From Intrasporangium oryzae NRRL B-24470 (GTDB lineage: Bacteria; Actinomycetota; Actinomycetes; Actinomycetales; Dermatophilaceae): a DNA stretch of 44,942 bases. Within the stretch, counting starts at the first letter, position 1, and every line of letters begins with the position of its first letter. Positions 16,663-26,656 of this stretch are shown here, one piece after another. A model generated the notes under the pieces. It had not been told where the DNA came from, ran no database searches, and worked only from the letters and a program-made list of their open reading frames with translations. The stretch spans positions 1 through 44,942 of the forward strand of contig NZ_AWSA01000038.1 of the NCBI RefSeq assembly GCF_000576595.1, read 5' to 3'. A program made the position numbers and the translations under genes.

Positions 16663-16694
16663 GTGGGGACCTCGCCGTTCGGCGAGGTCCCCAC
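16663..16694 (-). terminator. Strong hairpin terminator
   Basis: Arms GTGGGGACCTCGCC and GGCGAGGTCCCCAC (14 perfect pairs) close a GTTC loop, 21 bases past the stop of the secreted repeat protein. The 287-base gap 16428-16714 otherwise holds only a GTATGCCGC motif at 16637 and the leader of the emfourin gene. Confidence 0.75.
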
Positions 16695-16714
16695 ACGTGC
16701 ACCGCTGCGCCCGG

Positions 16715-18565
16715 TCAGGGCAGGTGGATCGTGATCTGCTTCTGCTCGCCGCGGGCCAGCGGGACGACCGTGGCATCGACCGAGCTCGAGGCCGAGTCGT
16801 ACCAGACGACCTGACCCGTGTCGGGGTTCTCCAGCTGGAGCTTGAACTCGCCGCCGGGGAGGGCCGTCGACGCGAAGGAGTTGCCTCCCCAGACGTCGAA
16901 GCTGCCGACGATGGTGCCGTCCGCCGCGATGATGGAGCCGTCCCAGGGCTCGGTCGTGGCTGACCCGTCACTGTTGACCACGGTGCCGGTCAGCCGGGCG
17001 GCCGGACCGAGCTGCGCGTCGAAGGTGGACGTCTTGGTCGCCTTCACCGTGATCGGCGTCGCGTCGGTCGGGGTGTCGGCATCTCCCGACCACTCGGGCG
17101 CCAGGTTGCCCCAGGGGACTGCGTACACGACTGGTGTGTAGTCACCAGCCGGGATCCCGATGATGGTGTACCTGCCGTCCGCATCCGTCTGGGCGACGTA
17201 CCGACCTTCGCCGGGGCCGGCGCGACCCCCGGTGTTGCCCTCCGCGGAGACCCAGGCACCCTCGAGCGGGTTCCCGAACGGGTCCGTGATCCGGCCGCTC
17301 AGCTGTCCACCCGGTGCGAGCTTGACGTTGCGGATCGCCTTGTTCTCTCCGGCGCCGACCGTGATGAGGTCGGCGGTCGCCTGGGAGTCCGCCTTGAAGG
17401 CCCACGTCCCAGCCATGTAGCTCGTGTGGTGGGCGCCACTCAGGAAGAGGGCGTAGTCGCCCTTGCCGAGCCCGCGCAGGGTCCAGCGCCCGTCCGAGCC
17501 GCTGCACTCGGGCGCCTGGCCCTGGGCGAAGCCCCCGTTATGGCCGACGTAGGCGTCGGGACAGACTCCCTCGATGGGTGCTCCAGTCTTCCCGTCGACG
17601 GCGAGGCCGGTGATCGAGGACGCCTTCGCAAGGGAGGTGTCCACCCTGGTCGTCGCACCATGGGTCACGGTGAACGGAGCTGCATCCGCGGCGACCGTCG
17701 TGTTGCCGTTGTACTCGGCAACGAACCGGCCCTCGGGGTCGGTCACGAGGGTGGTGTAGGTGCCAGCCGCCGACAGGTCGATCGAGTAGGTCCCCGTGTC
17801 ATCTGTGCATCCGTACCCTTGGCCCCAGCCGTCGGGGACGACCGGGTAGGGCTTGACCTCCACGCAGGCGCGGGCGACGGGCGCACCGTCGACGTCGCTC
17901 GTGATGACGCCGGAGACCGTGGCTGCGCCGAGCATGGTGTCGTCGACCACGGCCGTCCGGCCCGCCTCGACATGGATCGTGGTGGCACCCTCACGGGTCT
18001 CCGAGCCGTACGCGTACTGCGAGGCGCTGCCATCGTGGAAGGACACCACATAGTCGCCCGATGGGACGAGGGCGCTCCACGTGCCATCCCACGTAGAGGC
18101 CCCGCCGACAATTTCGCCGCTGTCCAGCTTCGAGACGTCGATCCAGGCGTAGCCCTGCGAGCCATCGGCGCGCGTCAGCGTGCCTGAGATCGTTCCTCCG
18201 AGAGCCAGGGCCGCGTCGGCTGTCGCGGGCGCCACGTACTCCGCCGCATTCTCGAACGAGCTTGCACCACCGGCCCACTGCTCGACGTGCTTGCCGTCGA
18301 AGGCCTGGACCGCGACCTTGTAAGCGACCCCGGCCTCGGTGGAGGCGACGCTCCAGTGCCCGGCGTCGTCGGTGCAGGCGCTGTCGACCCAGGAGTAGGA
18401 GAGGTCGTAGACGGTGACGCAGGCCTGGAGCGGTTGCCCGGTGTCGGCTGCGGTGACGGTGCCCGACAGGGCGGCGGGCTCGGCGTGTGCGGGAGCGGAG
18501 ACGGCCCCGAAGGCGAGCAACGCCCCCGCGACAGCCACCCCCACCCGTGTGAGTGCTCTGTGCAT
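16715..18565 (-). CDS. Secreted protein with carboxypeptidase-regulatory-like repeats
   Basis: A 616-aa exported protein. The signal peptide is MHRALTRVGVAVAGALLAFG followed by AVSAPAHA, with a likely cut after AHA (residue 28). The mature part has about six Ig-like CarboxypepD_reg units, each opening like LSGTVTAADTGQPLQACV, VSGVITSDVDGAPVARACV, ITGLAVDGKTGAPIEGVC or LSGRITDPFGNPLEGAWV. No catalytic domain is seen, so a structural or adhesive surface role is likely. ATG 18565 has GAAGGAA just upstream. A GGGTAT with a weak GATT 15 bases before it (18636-18660, minus strand) may be a stress-type promoter. Confidence 0.85.
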   Translation of the reverse strand: MHRALTRVGVAVAGALLAFGAVSAPAHAEPAALSGTVTAADTGQPLQACVTVYDLSYSWVDSACTDDAGHWSVASTEAGVAYKVAVQAFDGKHVEQWAGGASSFENAAEYVAPATADAALALGGTISGTLTRADGSQGYAWIDVSKLDSGEIVGGASTWDGTWSALVPSGDYVVSFHDGSASQYAYGSETREGATTIHVEAGRTAVVDDTMLGAATVSGVITSDVDGAPVARACVEVKPYPVVPDGWGQGYGCTDDTGTYSIDLSAAGTYTTLVTDPEGRFVAEYNGNTTVAADAAPFTVTHGATTRVDTSLAKASSITGLAVDGKTGAPIEGVCPDAYVGHNGGFAQGQAPECSGSDGRWTLRGLGKGDYALFLSGAHHTSYMAGTWAFKADSQATADLITVGAGENKAIRNVKLAPGGQLSGRITDPFGNPLEGAWVSAEGNTGGRAGPGEGRYVAQTDADGRYTIIGIPAGDYTPVVYAVPWGNLAPEWSGDADTPTDATPITVKATKTSTFDAQLGPAARLTGTVVNSDGSATTEPWDGSIIAADGTIVGSFDVWGGNSFASTALPGGEFKLQLENPDTGQVVWYDSASSSVDATVVPLARGEQKQITIHLP

Positions 18566-18695
18566 GGGTTCCTTCTGACTGGGTACGCCAGCCGGGGCGG
18601 CCGGGCAGGCGCAACGTAACAGAAGAAATCGGTCGATACCCGTCGAAAAATGCACCAATCGCGCCCATTCAGCCTGGCGCGGTCAGCAGTGCCGC

Positions 18696-19511
18696 TCACC
18701 CCCAGTAGCTGGCTGCCCAGGTCTCCGCGGCGAGCTTGTTCTGTCCGGCGATCGACGGGTGGAAGTAGTCGACGGTGGAGACGTCGCTCGTCGTGAACGC
18801 CGTGTTGAACGTCGCGTTGTTGTCCCACCTGCAGTTCGTGTACTTCGAGCACACCGAGGCGAGGGCGCTGTTGAAGGCGGTCTCCTGGTCGACGACCTTC
18901 TGACGGTCGGCCGCGGTGTTGCGTGCCGACAGCATCGACTGGCAGATGCCGAACGAGCTCCACGTCGCCTGTGCGCTGAAGTTCGTGTGGAGGAGCGACC
19001 ACAGCTGGTAGATGTTCGGGATCGAGCTGACGAAGACCCGGGAGCCCGGTCGCGCGGCGACGTAGGCGGCGAGCGCGGTGTCGAACTGGCTCGTGAAGGT
19101 CGAGACCGAGGTCATGGTCGCCGCGCTCGAGGTGCACAGGTCGTTCGCACCCATGAGGATCGTGACGTAGTCGACGCCCTGGCTCGCGGCGGCGGAGAGC
19201 TGGCCGCTCAGGTCGACCATCTTCGCCCCGGTCTTCGCGTCGTTGTAGACGTGCCCGGAGATCGCGGGGTTGGCGGCGAGGATCGAGCGGTACTGGCTCT
19301 TGACCTTCCGGTCCGTCCCCGTCGACCAGGAGTACTGCGGGCAGTCGCTGAGGAAGCAGCCGCTGGCCGTCGCGTCGAAGCCCCGGGTGATCGAGTCACC
19401 GGTCGAGGCCATCGAGCTCGGGAGCGGCACGCCCGTGGCGGCGTGTGCCGGGGCCGTGAGTCCGAGGAGAAGGCTGACGACGGCCAGCAGGCCGAGAAGT
19501 GCACGACGCAT
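18696..19511 (-). CDS. Secreted SGNH/GDSL hydrolase
   Basis: A 271-aa exported esterase/lipase. The signal peptide runs from MRRALLGLLAVVSLLLGL to TAPAHA. The SGNH blocks are clear: STGDSITRG (nucleophile Ser40), the GANDLC block carrying the Asn, and DYFHPSIAGQ with the Asp/His pair near the end. Several paired cysteines fit an extracellular protein. ATG 19511 has GGTGAGG upstream. Substrates of this family are ester-linked acyl or acetyl groups; which one cannot be read from sequence. Confidence 0.9.
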   Translation of the reverse strand: MRRALLGLLAVVSLLLGLTAPAHAATGVPLPSSMASTGDSITRGFDATASGCFLSDCPQYSWSTGTDRKVKSQYRSILAANPAISGHVYNDAKTGAKMVDLSGQLSAAASQGVDYVTILMGANDLCTSSAATMTSVSTFTSQFDTALAAYVAARPGSRVFVSSIPNIYQLWSLLHTNFSAQATWSSFGICQSMLSARNTAADRQKVVDQETAFNSALASVCSKYTNCRWDNNATFNTAFTTSDVSTVDYFHPSIAGQNKLAAETWAASYWG

Positions 19512-19633
19512 GGTCACCTCACCGTTGAGAACCTGAACGTGGAGCCGGGCGGGCGCCGAAGGCCCACGACGAGAGTGGCACCGGGCGACCGACCCCACAA
19601 GAGAATCCACACCTCCGCCGCGTCCCGAGCGCG

Positions 19634-19683
19634 TCGACGACGGAGCACGCGGCGCCCGCCCGTCGTGTGTGCTCCGTCGTCGA
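19634..19683. repeat. 15-base inverted repeat between divergent SGNH hydrolase and YbhN-type genes
   Basis: TCGACGACGGAGCAC (19634-19648) and its perfect complement (19669-19683) flank 20 bases, ending 27 bases before the GTG at 19711. It lies between divergent genes, so a shared operator or RNA stem is more likely than a terminator. Confidence 0.5.
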
Positions 19684-19710
19684 GGGGCGCGAGTGGGGCA
19701 GGATGGGGCG

Positions 19711-22086
19711 GTGTCCAGCCATCAGGGGGCCGTCGAGGTCGTGGAGCCGCCGATCCCGGATCGCGTGCGGCGGCCGGCCGACGCGCTGAGACTGGGCGTC
19801 GTCGTCCTCATCCTCGTCTTCTCCGTCGTCCTTGCCACCGTGGCCGTCGGTACCGCGGGGGCGCTGGAGCAGGACCTGGCCCTCGCGACGAGCGGCCTGC
19901 CCCGCCTGCTTCTCCAGGTGTTCAGCTGGCTCTCCGGGATCGGCGTCGTCGTCCTGCCCCTGGCCGTGGGAGCCGACCTCCTCGTCCGGGGGCGCCCGAT
20001 GCAGCTCATCCTCGCGCTCGCCGCCTCCGGTGTGGGCGCGCTGGTCGTGGTCGGCCTCAGGGCGCTCATGCTGAACGGTCACCTCGGCGTCCTCGTCAGC
20101 GCACTGACCCGGCCGGTCGCCGGGGGCCGCACCGACCCCCTGGACGCGGTGATCGTCTCGATGATGGCGCTCCTGACCGTGGCCGACATCGTCGGGCGCA
20201 AGTGGATCTCTCCTCTGGCGATCGTCGTCATCGGGTCCACCTTCGTGACGGCGTTCCTCTCCGGCACCAGCACGTCTCTGGCCCTGTTCATCTCGTTGCT
20301 GCTCGGCTGGGCCATCGGTCTCGCCTTCCGGTTCGGTTTCGGCGCCACGTCGACCCGCCCCCCTGGCGCGGAGATCGCCACGGCGCTCGTCGCCGCAGGG
20401 GTCCCGCTGCAGCGGCTCGAGCTCGTGGACCCGGACGACGGCGGGGACCGTCGCTACCGCGGGACGACGAGCACCTCGACGGTGGACGCGCAGGTCATGG
20501 ACCGCGACACCTTCGGGATCGCCTCGGGCCGGCGGCTCCTGCGCCTCCTGCGCCTGCGCAAGGGCACGACCCGACCGGCCCTGACGCTGCGCTCCGAGCT
20601 CGAGCACCGGACGCTCATGGGTCTGGCCCTGGCCGAGGCGAGGATCCCGGCGCCGCGCCCAGTCGCCGTCCGTGAGGTCGGCCCGTTCGCCGCCGTCATC
20701 GCCTACCTCAACCCGCGGGGAACCTCGGTCTCCGAGCTCGGCGCCGACCTCGACGACGACCAGCTCGCCCGGATCTGGAGGATGCACGCGACCCTGCTGC
20801 GACTCAGCGTCGCCCACCGGGGACTCAGCCCGGAGGTCGTCATGGTGACCGACGACGGACGCGCCGGGCTCCTGCGCGTCGGCGGCGGCGACATCGCGGC
20901 CGACGACCTGGCGCTGCGCATCGACACGGCCCAGCTGCTGACGACGGTGGCGCTCGCCGTCGGCGCCGAGCGCGCCGTCGAGAGCGCGACCGCCGAGCTC
21001 GGAGAGGAGACGGTCGCCCGGGCGCTCCCGCTCCTGCAGCCGCTCGCCCTGACCCGGACGACGCGCCGGGCCCTGAAGGAACACAAGGGCCTGCTCGGCT
21101 CCCTGCGCGACGAGATCCAGCGCCGCCGTCCTCCCGAGGAGGTCGTCGAGCCCGTCGAGCTGCGCCGCGTGACGCTCCGCGGCCTCGTCACCGTCGTCGG
21201 CGGGGGCGTCGCCGCCTACCTGCTCCTCACGCAGCTCGCCCAGGTCGACCTCGCCACGGTCGTCGCCACCGCCAACCTGGGCTGGGCCGTGGCCACGGTC
21301 GCGTGCGCCGCCCTGACCTTCGCAGGCGCCTCGCTGGCGCTCAGCGGGTCGGTCAACCTGGCGTTGCGGTTCATCCGGACCTACATGACCCAGCTGGCCG
21401 TGGCGTTCAGCGGACTCGTGGCGCCGTCGGCGATCGGCAACATCGCCCTCAACACCCGCTACCTGCAGAAGTCGGGGGCCGATCCGGCCGTGGCGGGAGC
21501 CAGTGTCGGGGTCGCCCAGCTGGCCCAGTTCTGCTCGTACTTCGTGCTGCTCATCGTGTCCGGTGTCCTCGCGGGCACCGGCCCGCAGGCCTCGTTCACG
21601 CCCCCGGCCATCGTCGTCGCGGCCGTGCCGATCTTCGTCCTCGTCGTCCTCGTCCTGCTCGCGATCCGGCCGGTGCGCCGGCTCATCGCGATGCGCGTCC
21701 TGCCCCGGATCCGGACGGTCGTCCCCCAGGTCCTCGCGGTGCTCCAGCACCCACGCAAGCTCGCCCAGCTGCTCGGCGGGGCGCTCCTGCTCGACCTCTC
21801 CTTCGTCGCCGCGCTCGTCTGCGCGACGCGCGCCTTCGGTGCCACGCAGTCGGTCGCGGCCATCGCCGTCGTCTACTTCGCGGGCGCGATCATCGGCTCG
21901 GCCGTGCCGACGCCCGGCGGTCTCGGCGGCATCGAGGCCGCGATGTCGGCGGGCCTGATCGCGATCGGGCTCGACGGAGGGACCGCCGTGTCCGCCGTCC
22001 TGCTCTACCGGATGGCCACCTACTGGCTGCCGATCCCGTTCGGCTGGTACTCCCTCAACCGGCTCCAGAAGCTCGGCGCGATCTGA
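19711..22086 (+). CDS. YbhN/LPG-synthase-TM-domain membrane protein with a degenerate kinase-like middle
   Basis: A 791-aa membrane protein in three parts. Residues about 25-210 hold a block of six or so hydrophobic helices (LGVVVLILVFSVVLATVAVG onward). About 215-460 is a soluble region that looks like a protein-kinase or APH fold: LRLRKGTTRPALTLRSELEH as the ATP lobe, GLALAEARIPAPRPVAV, then HRGLSPEVVMVTDDGRAGLL where the catalytic loop would be. It lacks an HRD Asp and a canonical DFG. About 475-791 is a YbhN/UPF0104 flippase-like domain ending GAIIGSAVPTPGGLGGIEAAM. Start GTG 19711 is provisional. Confidence 0.75.
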   Translation: MSSHQGAVEVVEPPIPDRVRRPADALRLGVVVLILVFSVVLATVAVGTAGALEQDLALATSGLPRLLLQVFSWLSGIGVVVLPLAVGADLLVRGRPMQLILALAASGVGALVVVGLRALMLNGHLGVLVSALTRPVAGGRTDPLDAVIVSMMALLTVADIVGRKWISPLAIVVIGSTFVTAFLSGTSTSLALFISLLLGWAIGLAFRFGFGATSTRPPGAEIATALVAAGVPLQRLELVDPDDGGDRRYRGTTSTSTVDAQVMDRDTFGIASGRRLLRLLRLRKGTTRPALTLRSELEHRTLMGLALAEARIPAPRPVAVREVGPFAAVIAYLNPRGTSVSELGADLDDDQLARIWRMHATLLRLSVAHRGLSPEVVMVTDDGRAGLLRVGGGDIAADDLALRIDTAQLLTTVALAVGAERAVESATAELGEETVARALPLLQPLALTRTTRRALKEHKGLLGSLRDEIQRRRPPEEVVEPVELRRVTLRGLVTVVGGGVAAYLLLTQLAQVDLATVVATANLGWAVATVACAALTFAGASLALSGSVNLALRFIRTYMTQLAVAFSGLVAPSAIGNIALNTRYLQKSGADPAVAGASVGVAQLAQFCSYFVLLIVSGVLAGTGPQASFTPPAIVVAAVPIFVLVVLVLLAIRPVRRLIAMRVLPRIRTVVPQVLAVLQHPRKLAQLLGGALLLDLSFVAALVCATRAFGATQSVAAIAVVYFAGAIIGSAVPTPGGLGGIEAAMSAGLIAIGLDGGTAVSAVLLYRMATYWLPIPFGWYSLNRLQKLGAI

Positions 22087-22108
22087 CGCGCTCCAGCCCG
22101 CCGAAGCG

Positions 22109-22147
22109 GTCGGGGGACGTATGCCGTCCAGTCCGGTCGTCCCCGAC
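22109..22147 (+). terminator. Imperfect hairpin after the YbhN-type gene
   Basis: GTCGGGGGACG (22109-22119) and CGTCCCCGAC (22138-22147) pair with one bulged G, 22 bases past the stop. A second short hairpin, GGGACCG/CGGTCCC, lies at 22186-22210. The latter may belong to the leader of the formate dehydrogenase operon. Confidence 0.35.
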
Positions 22148-22313
22148 GTGACGGTGCCGGGCGTGCCGGGTATGGGAGCCACAGCGGGACCGCGCTCTGG
22201 GTTCGGTCCCGGCTCAGCGGCATACAGCCGATTGTCAGGTTCGCAAGTCCCCTCGTCGTGGTCCCGTGGACCATGCTGGTGTGAGTCACTTCTTCTCCGG
22301 GAAGGTGTCAGCG

Positions 22314-25300
22314 ATGGACCCGAAGCAGACCTTCCTGTCCTGGCCGGTCGTCAGGCAGGTGCGCAGCGGCGACTTCCTCGGGCGCGGCCCGTCGGTGACC
22401 TCGAAGCGGACCCGCGAGCTCACGCCCCGCACCGTGACGGCCGACCGCGTCGTCCAGAGCGTCTGCCCCTACTGCGCCGTCGGCTGCGGTCAGCGGGTCT
22501 TCGTCAAGGACGAGCGCGTCGTGCAGATCGAGGGCGACCCCGACTCGCCCGTATCGCGAGGGCGGCTCTGCCCCAAGGGGTCCGCGAGCGAGCAGCTCGT
22601 CAACAGCCCCGGCCGCCAGCGCAAGGCGCTCTACCGCCGACCCGGCGCCGCCGACTGGGAGCCGATCGAGCTGTCTAAGGCCGTCGAGATGATCGCCCAG
22701 CGCTTCGTCGACACCCGTCGGCGCACGTGGCAGGACCACGACGAGCACGGACGTCCGCTGCGCCGCACCATGGCCATCGCGTCCCTCGGCGGAGCGACGC
22801 TGGACAACGAGGAGAACTACCTCATCAAGAAGCTCTTCACCGCCGCAGGCGCGATCCAGATCGAGAACCAGGCCCGTATTTGACACTCCTCCACGGTCCC
22901 CAGTCTGGGGTCCTCGTTCGGGCGCGGCGGCGCCACGCAGTTCGTGCAGGACCTGTCCAACGCCGACTGCATCGTCATCCAGGGATCCAACATGGCCGAG
23001 TGCCATCCGGTCGCCTACCAGTGGGTGATGGAGGCGCGGCTCAAGGGCGCCAGGGTCATCCACATCGACCCGCGCTTCACGCGGACGTCCGCCACCGCCG
23101 ACAAGCACATCCCGATCCGCGCCGGCAGTGACGTCGTGCTGCTCGGCGCGCTCATCAACCACATCATCAGCAACGAGCTGTACTTCAAGGAGTACGTCGT
23201 CGCGTACACCAACGCCGCGACCCTCGTCAGCCCGGAGTTCCAGGACACCGAGGACCTCGACGGTCTCTTCTCGGGCTACGACGACGAGAAGGGCAGCTAC
23301 AAGCAGGACACGTGGGCCTACGCCAGCGCCGACGGCGAGGGCGACGAGTCACCCGGCACCATCGGGGGGCCGGCGGCCGTGCACGAGCACGGCCAGACCG
23401 AGTCCGAGCGATCTGCCGGCGAGCAGCACGGTTCCGGCGGACCGGCCCTCGAGCACGCCCGCGTCCTGCGGGACGAGACGCTCCAGGACCCGAACACCGT
23501 CTTCCAGATCCTCAAGCGGCACTACTCCCGGTACACCCCGGAGATGGTCGCCGACGCCTGCGGCATCTCCGTCGACGACTTCCACTACCTCGCGGAGGCC
23601 GTCACCGAGAACAGCGGGCGGGAGCGGACCACCGCCTTCGTCTACGCCGTCGGCTGGACCCAGCACACCCTCGGCGCCCAGTTCATCCGCACGGCGGCGA
23701 TCGTGCAGCTGCTCCTCGGCAACATGGGCCGCCCGGGCGGCGGCATCATGGCGCTGCGCGGCCACGCGAGCATCCAGGGCTCGACCGACATCCCGACGCT
23801 CTACAACCTCCTCCCGGGCTACCTCGCGATGCCGGTGGCCGGCCTGCACGACACCTGGGAGGCATACCTCGGCGCGATCGCCAACAAGGAGCAGAAGGGC
23901 TTCTGGGCCAACGCCGACACGTATGCCGTGAGCCTGCTCAAGGCGTGGTGGGGCAAGGCTGCGACAGCCGAGAACAACTGGCGCTTCGACTACCTGCCGC
24001 GCCTTTCCGGAGCTCACGGCACCTACCAGACGACGATGGCGATGCTCGACGGCGAGGTCGAGGGGTACTTCCTCCTCGGGCAGAACCCGGCCGTCGGGTC
24101 CGCCCACGGCCGGATGCAGCGCCGCGCCATGTCGCACCTCAAGTGGCTCGTCGTACGCGACTTCAACATGATCGAGTCCGCGACCTTCTGGAAGGACGGC
24201 CCGGAGATCGTCTCGGGCGAGCTCGTCACCGAGGACATCGAGACCGAGGTCTTCTTCCTCCCGGCTGCCGCACACACCGAGAAGAGTGGTTCGTTCACGC
24301 AGACCCAGCGGATGCTCCAGTGGCACCACCAGGCGGTGCAGCCTCCGGGCGACTGCCAGAGCGAGCTCCAGTTCTTCTACGAGCTCGGTCGCCGGGTGCG
24401 CGAGCTGCTCGCCGACTCGACCGACGAGCGCGACCGCCCGCTCCTCGACCTCACGTGGGACTACCCCACCGACGGGCACGGTGAGCCGGACGCCGAGGCG
24501 GTCCTGGCCGAGATCAACGGCCGCCACCTCACCGGCGACAAGGCGGGCCAGCCCCTGTCGTCCTACACCGAGATGAAGGCCGACGGCTCCACCGAGGGTG
24601 GCTGCTGGATCTACACCGGTGTCTATGCCGACGGCGTCAACCATGCGGCGAACCGCAAGCCGGGCCGCGAGCAGGATCTCACCGCGCTCGAGTGGGGCTG
24701 GGCGTGGCCTGCCAACCGCCGCATCCTCTACAACCGCGCCTCGGCAGACCCCGACGGCAAGCCGTGGAGCGAGCGCAAGAAGTACGTCTGGTGGGACGAG
24801 GAGCAGGGCAGGTGGACCGGGCACGACGTGCCGGACTTCGTGCCCGACAAGGCGCCCACCTACCGCCCCGAGCCCGGCACCGGTGGCCCGGCAGGACTGG
24901 CTGGCGACGACCCGTTCGTCATGCAGGCCGACGGCAAGGGCTGGCTCTTCACGCCCAAGGGGATGCTCGACGGGCCGCTCCCGACGCACTACGAGCCGCA
25001 GGAGTCGCCCGTCCGCAACCCGCTCTACGGGCAGCAGTCCAACCCGGCCCGGAAGGTGTTCCCGCGCAAGGACAACCTGTGGAGCCCCTCGGGAGGTGAG
25101 CGCGGTTCGGAGGTCTACCCGTTCGTCTTCACGACCTACCGCCTCACCGAGCACCACACGGCCGGAGGCATGAGCCGGTGGCTCCCGTACCTTGCCGAGC
25201 TCCAGCCGGAGTTCTTCTGCGAGGTCTCGCCGGAGCTGGCTGCCGAGCGCGGCCTCGAGAACGGCGGCTGGGCCACGATCGTCTCGGCCCGCACTGCCAT

Positions 25301-25625
25301 CGAGGCCCGGGTCCTCGTGACCGAGCGGATGACGCCCTTGGTGGTCGGCGGTCACACGATCCACCAGGTCGGGCTGCCGTACCACTGGGGTGTCGGCAAG
25401 GAGGCCCTCGTGTCGGGCGACGCGGCCAACGACCTCCTCGGCGTGGCGCTCGACCCCAACGTCCAGATCCAGGAGTCGAAGGCGGGCTCGTGCGACATCG
25501 TGGCCGGGCGTCGGCCGCAGGGAGAGGCGCTGCTCCGGCTCGTCGAGGAGTACCAGTCGCGGGCCGGGTCGACCGTGATGACGGGCAACGTCCTCGTCAC
25601 CCCGCCTGAGGAGGAGAGCCGATGA
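22314..25625 (+). CDS. fdhA: Formate dehydrogenase catalytic subunit, selenoprotein (TGA 22881 = Sec190)
   Basis: A 1103-aa molybdopterin oxidoreductase oxidising formate to CO2. The [4Fe-4S] ligands are Cys51, 54, 58 and 86 (CPYCAVGC, then GRLCPKG). The frame is interrupted only by TGA at 22881-22883 in the context QARI-U-HSSTVPSLGSSFGRG, where FDH-N/FDH-O carry active-site selenocysteine. Downstream Mo-bis-MGD motifs continue without a break (GSNMAECHPVAYQW, HIDPRFTRTSA, GNMGRPGGGIMALRGH). ATG 22314 has AAGG eight bases ahead; GTG 22281 is an alternative. No Tat RR signal is seen, unlike periplasmic FDH-N. The stop overlaps the next start (ATGA). Confidence 0.95.
22881..22913 (+). promoter_or_regulatory. 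Selenocysteine codon and bacterial SECIS-like hairpin
   Basis: The UGA is followed after 11 bases by a stem: GG-T-CCCC (22895-22901), loop AGTCT, GGGG-T-CC (22907-22913). This gives six G-C pairs and one T-T mismatch. Position and size match bacterial SECIS elements, which SelB binds to insert selenocysteine at the UGA. Confidence 0.8.
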
Positions 25626-26656
25626 GCTTCTGGAGGAACCAGCTCTCGGGGCCGACCGACCCGGTGGCCGACGCCGCGTGGGAGGCGCCGCCGCCACGGA
25701 AGGGCTTCTTCACCGACACCTCGATCTGCATCGGGTGCAAGGCCTGCGAGGTGGCCTGCAAGGAGTGGAACGCGATCCCCGAGGACGGCCTCAGCCTCCT
25801 CGGCACGTCCTACGACAACACCGGATCCCTCGGTGCGAGCACGTGGCGTCACGTGGCCTTCATCGAGCAGTCGGGTGAGCGCATCGCGCAGGCCCGCGAG
25901 TCGGGGCGGCGACTCGTCGACCTCGGTATGCCGGCCGTCGGGCTCCCCGACACCGCGCCGGCTCCCGCGCTGGCGGGTTCCAACGGGCACGGCGCGGCCG
26001 GCCCGGGGGCGATGACCGACGGCGACGCCGTCGCCCTGGCGAGCGAGGCGGCTGCTGCCGGAACGGTCCCCGACTTCCGCTGGCTCATGTCGTCGGACGT
26101 CTGCAAGCACTGCACCCATGCGGCGTGCCTCGACGTGTGCCCGACCGGCGCTCTCTTCCGCACCGAGTTCGGGACCGTCGTCGTCCAGGACGACGTGTGC
26201 AACGGCTGCGGCTACTGCGTGGCGGCGTGCCCGTTCGGCGTGATCGAGCGGCGCGATGGCGATGCCACCGTCAAGAACTCCGGGATCGCCCAGAAGTGCA
26301 CGCTCTGCTACGACCGACTCGGCGCCGGCCAGACCCCGGCGTGCGCGCAGGCCTGCCCGACGACCTCGATCAGGTTCGGCGACCTCGACGAGCTGCGCGA
26401 GGTCGCCCAGCAACGGGTCGACACGCTCCACGCCAACGGCTACACCGAGGCCCGCCTCTACGGCGCGGACCCCACCGATGGTGTCGGGGGCACCGGGTCG
26501 GTCTTCCTGCTCCTCGACGAGCCGGAGGTCTACGGCTTGCCCCCGGACCCGAAGGTGACCACCGCCGACCTGCCCGACATGTTCCGCAAGGCGGGGATCG
26601 CCGGCCTGACGATGCTCGGCATGGCCGCCGCCGCATTCCTGGGGAGACGCAGATGA
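25622..26656 (+). CDS. fdhB: Formate dehydrogenase iron-sulfur (beta) subunit
   Basis: A 344-aa ferredoxin-like electron-transfer subunit with 16 cysteines for four [4Fe-4S] clusters: CIGCKACEVACKEWN near residue 36, CKHCTHAACLDVCPTGAL, CNGCGYCVAACPFGVI and CTLCYDRLGAGQTPACAQACP. It has no signal peptide. The last about 20 residues (AGIAGLTMLGMAAAAFLGRRR) form a short hydrophobic helix that may anchor it to the membrane, as in FdnH. The ATG overlaps the alpha-subunit stop by four bases (ATGA), so translation is coupled. An Ala/Gly-rich insert sits between the first two cysteine groups. Confidence 0.95.
   Translation: MSFWRNQLSGPTDPVADAAWEAPPPRKGFFTDTSICIGCKACEVACKEWNAIPEDGLSLLGTSYDNTGSLGASTWRHVAFIEQSGERIAQARESGRRLVDLGMPAVGLPDTAPAPALAGSNGHGAAGPGAMTDGDAVALASEAAAAGTVPDFRWLMSSDVCKHCTHAACLDVCPTGALFRTEFGTVVVQDDVCNGCGYCVAACPFGVIERRDGDATVKNSGIAQKCTLCYDRLGAGQTPACAQACPTTSIRFGDLDELREVAQQRVDTLHANGYTEARLYGADPTDGVGGTGSVFLLLDEPEVYGLPPDPKVTTADLPDMFRKAGIAGLTMLGMAAAAFLGRRR

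Noticed and set aside
22168-22173. GGGTAT before the formate dehydrogenase operon as a SigB promoter
   Set aside because: No matching -35; it lies amid hairpins after the previous gene.
22266-22883. Formate dehydrogenase as two broken genes (pseudogene)
   Set aside because: The only break is a TGA at the known Sec position, a SECIS-like stem follows, and sel genes are adjacent.
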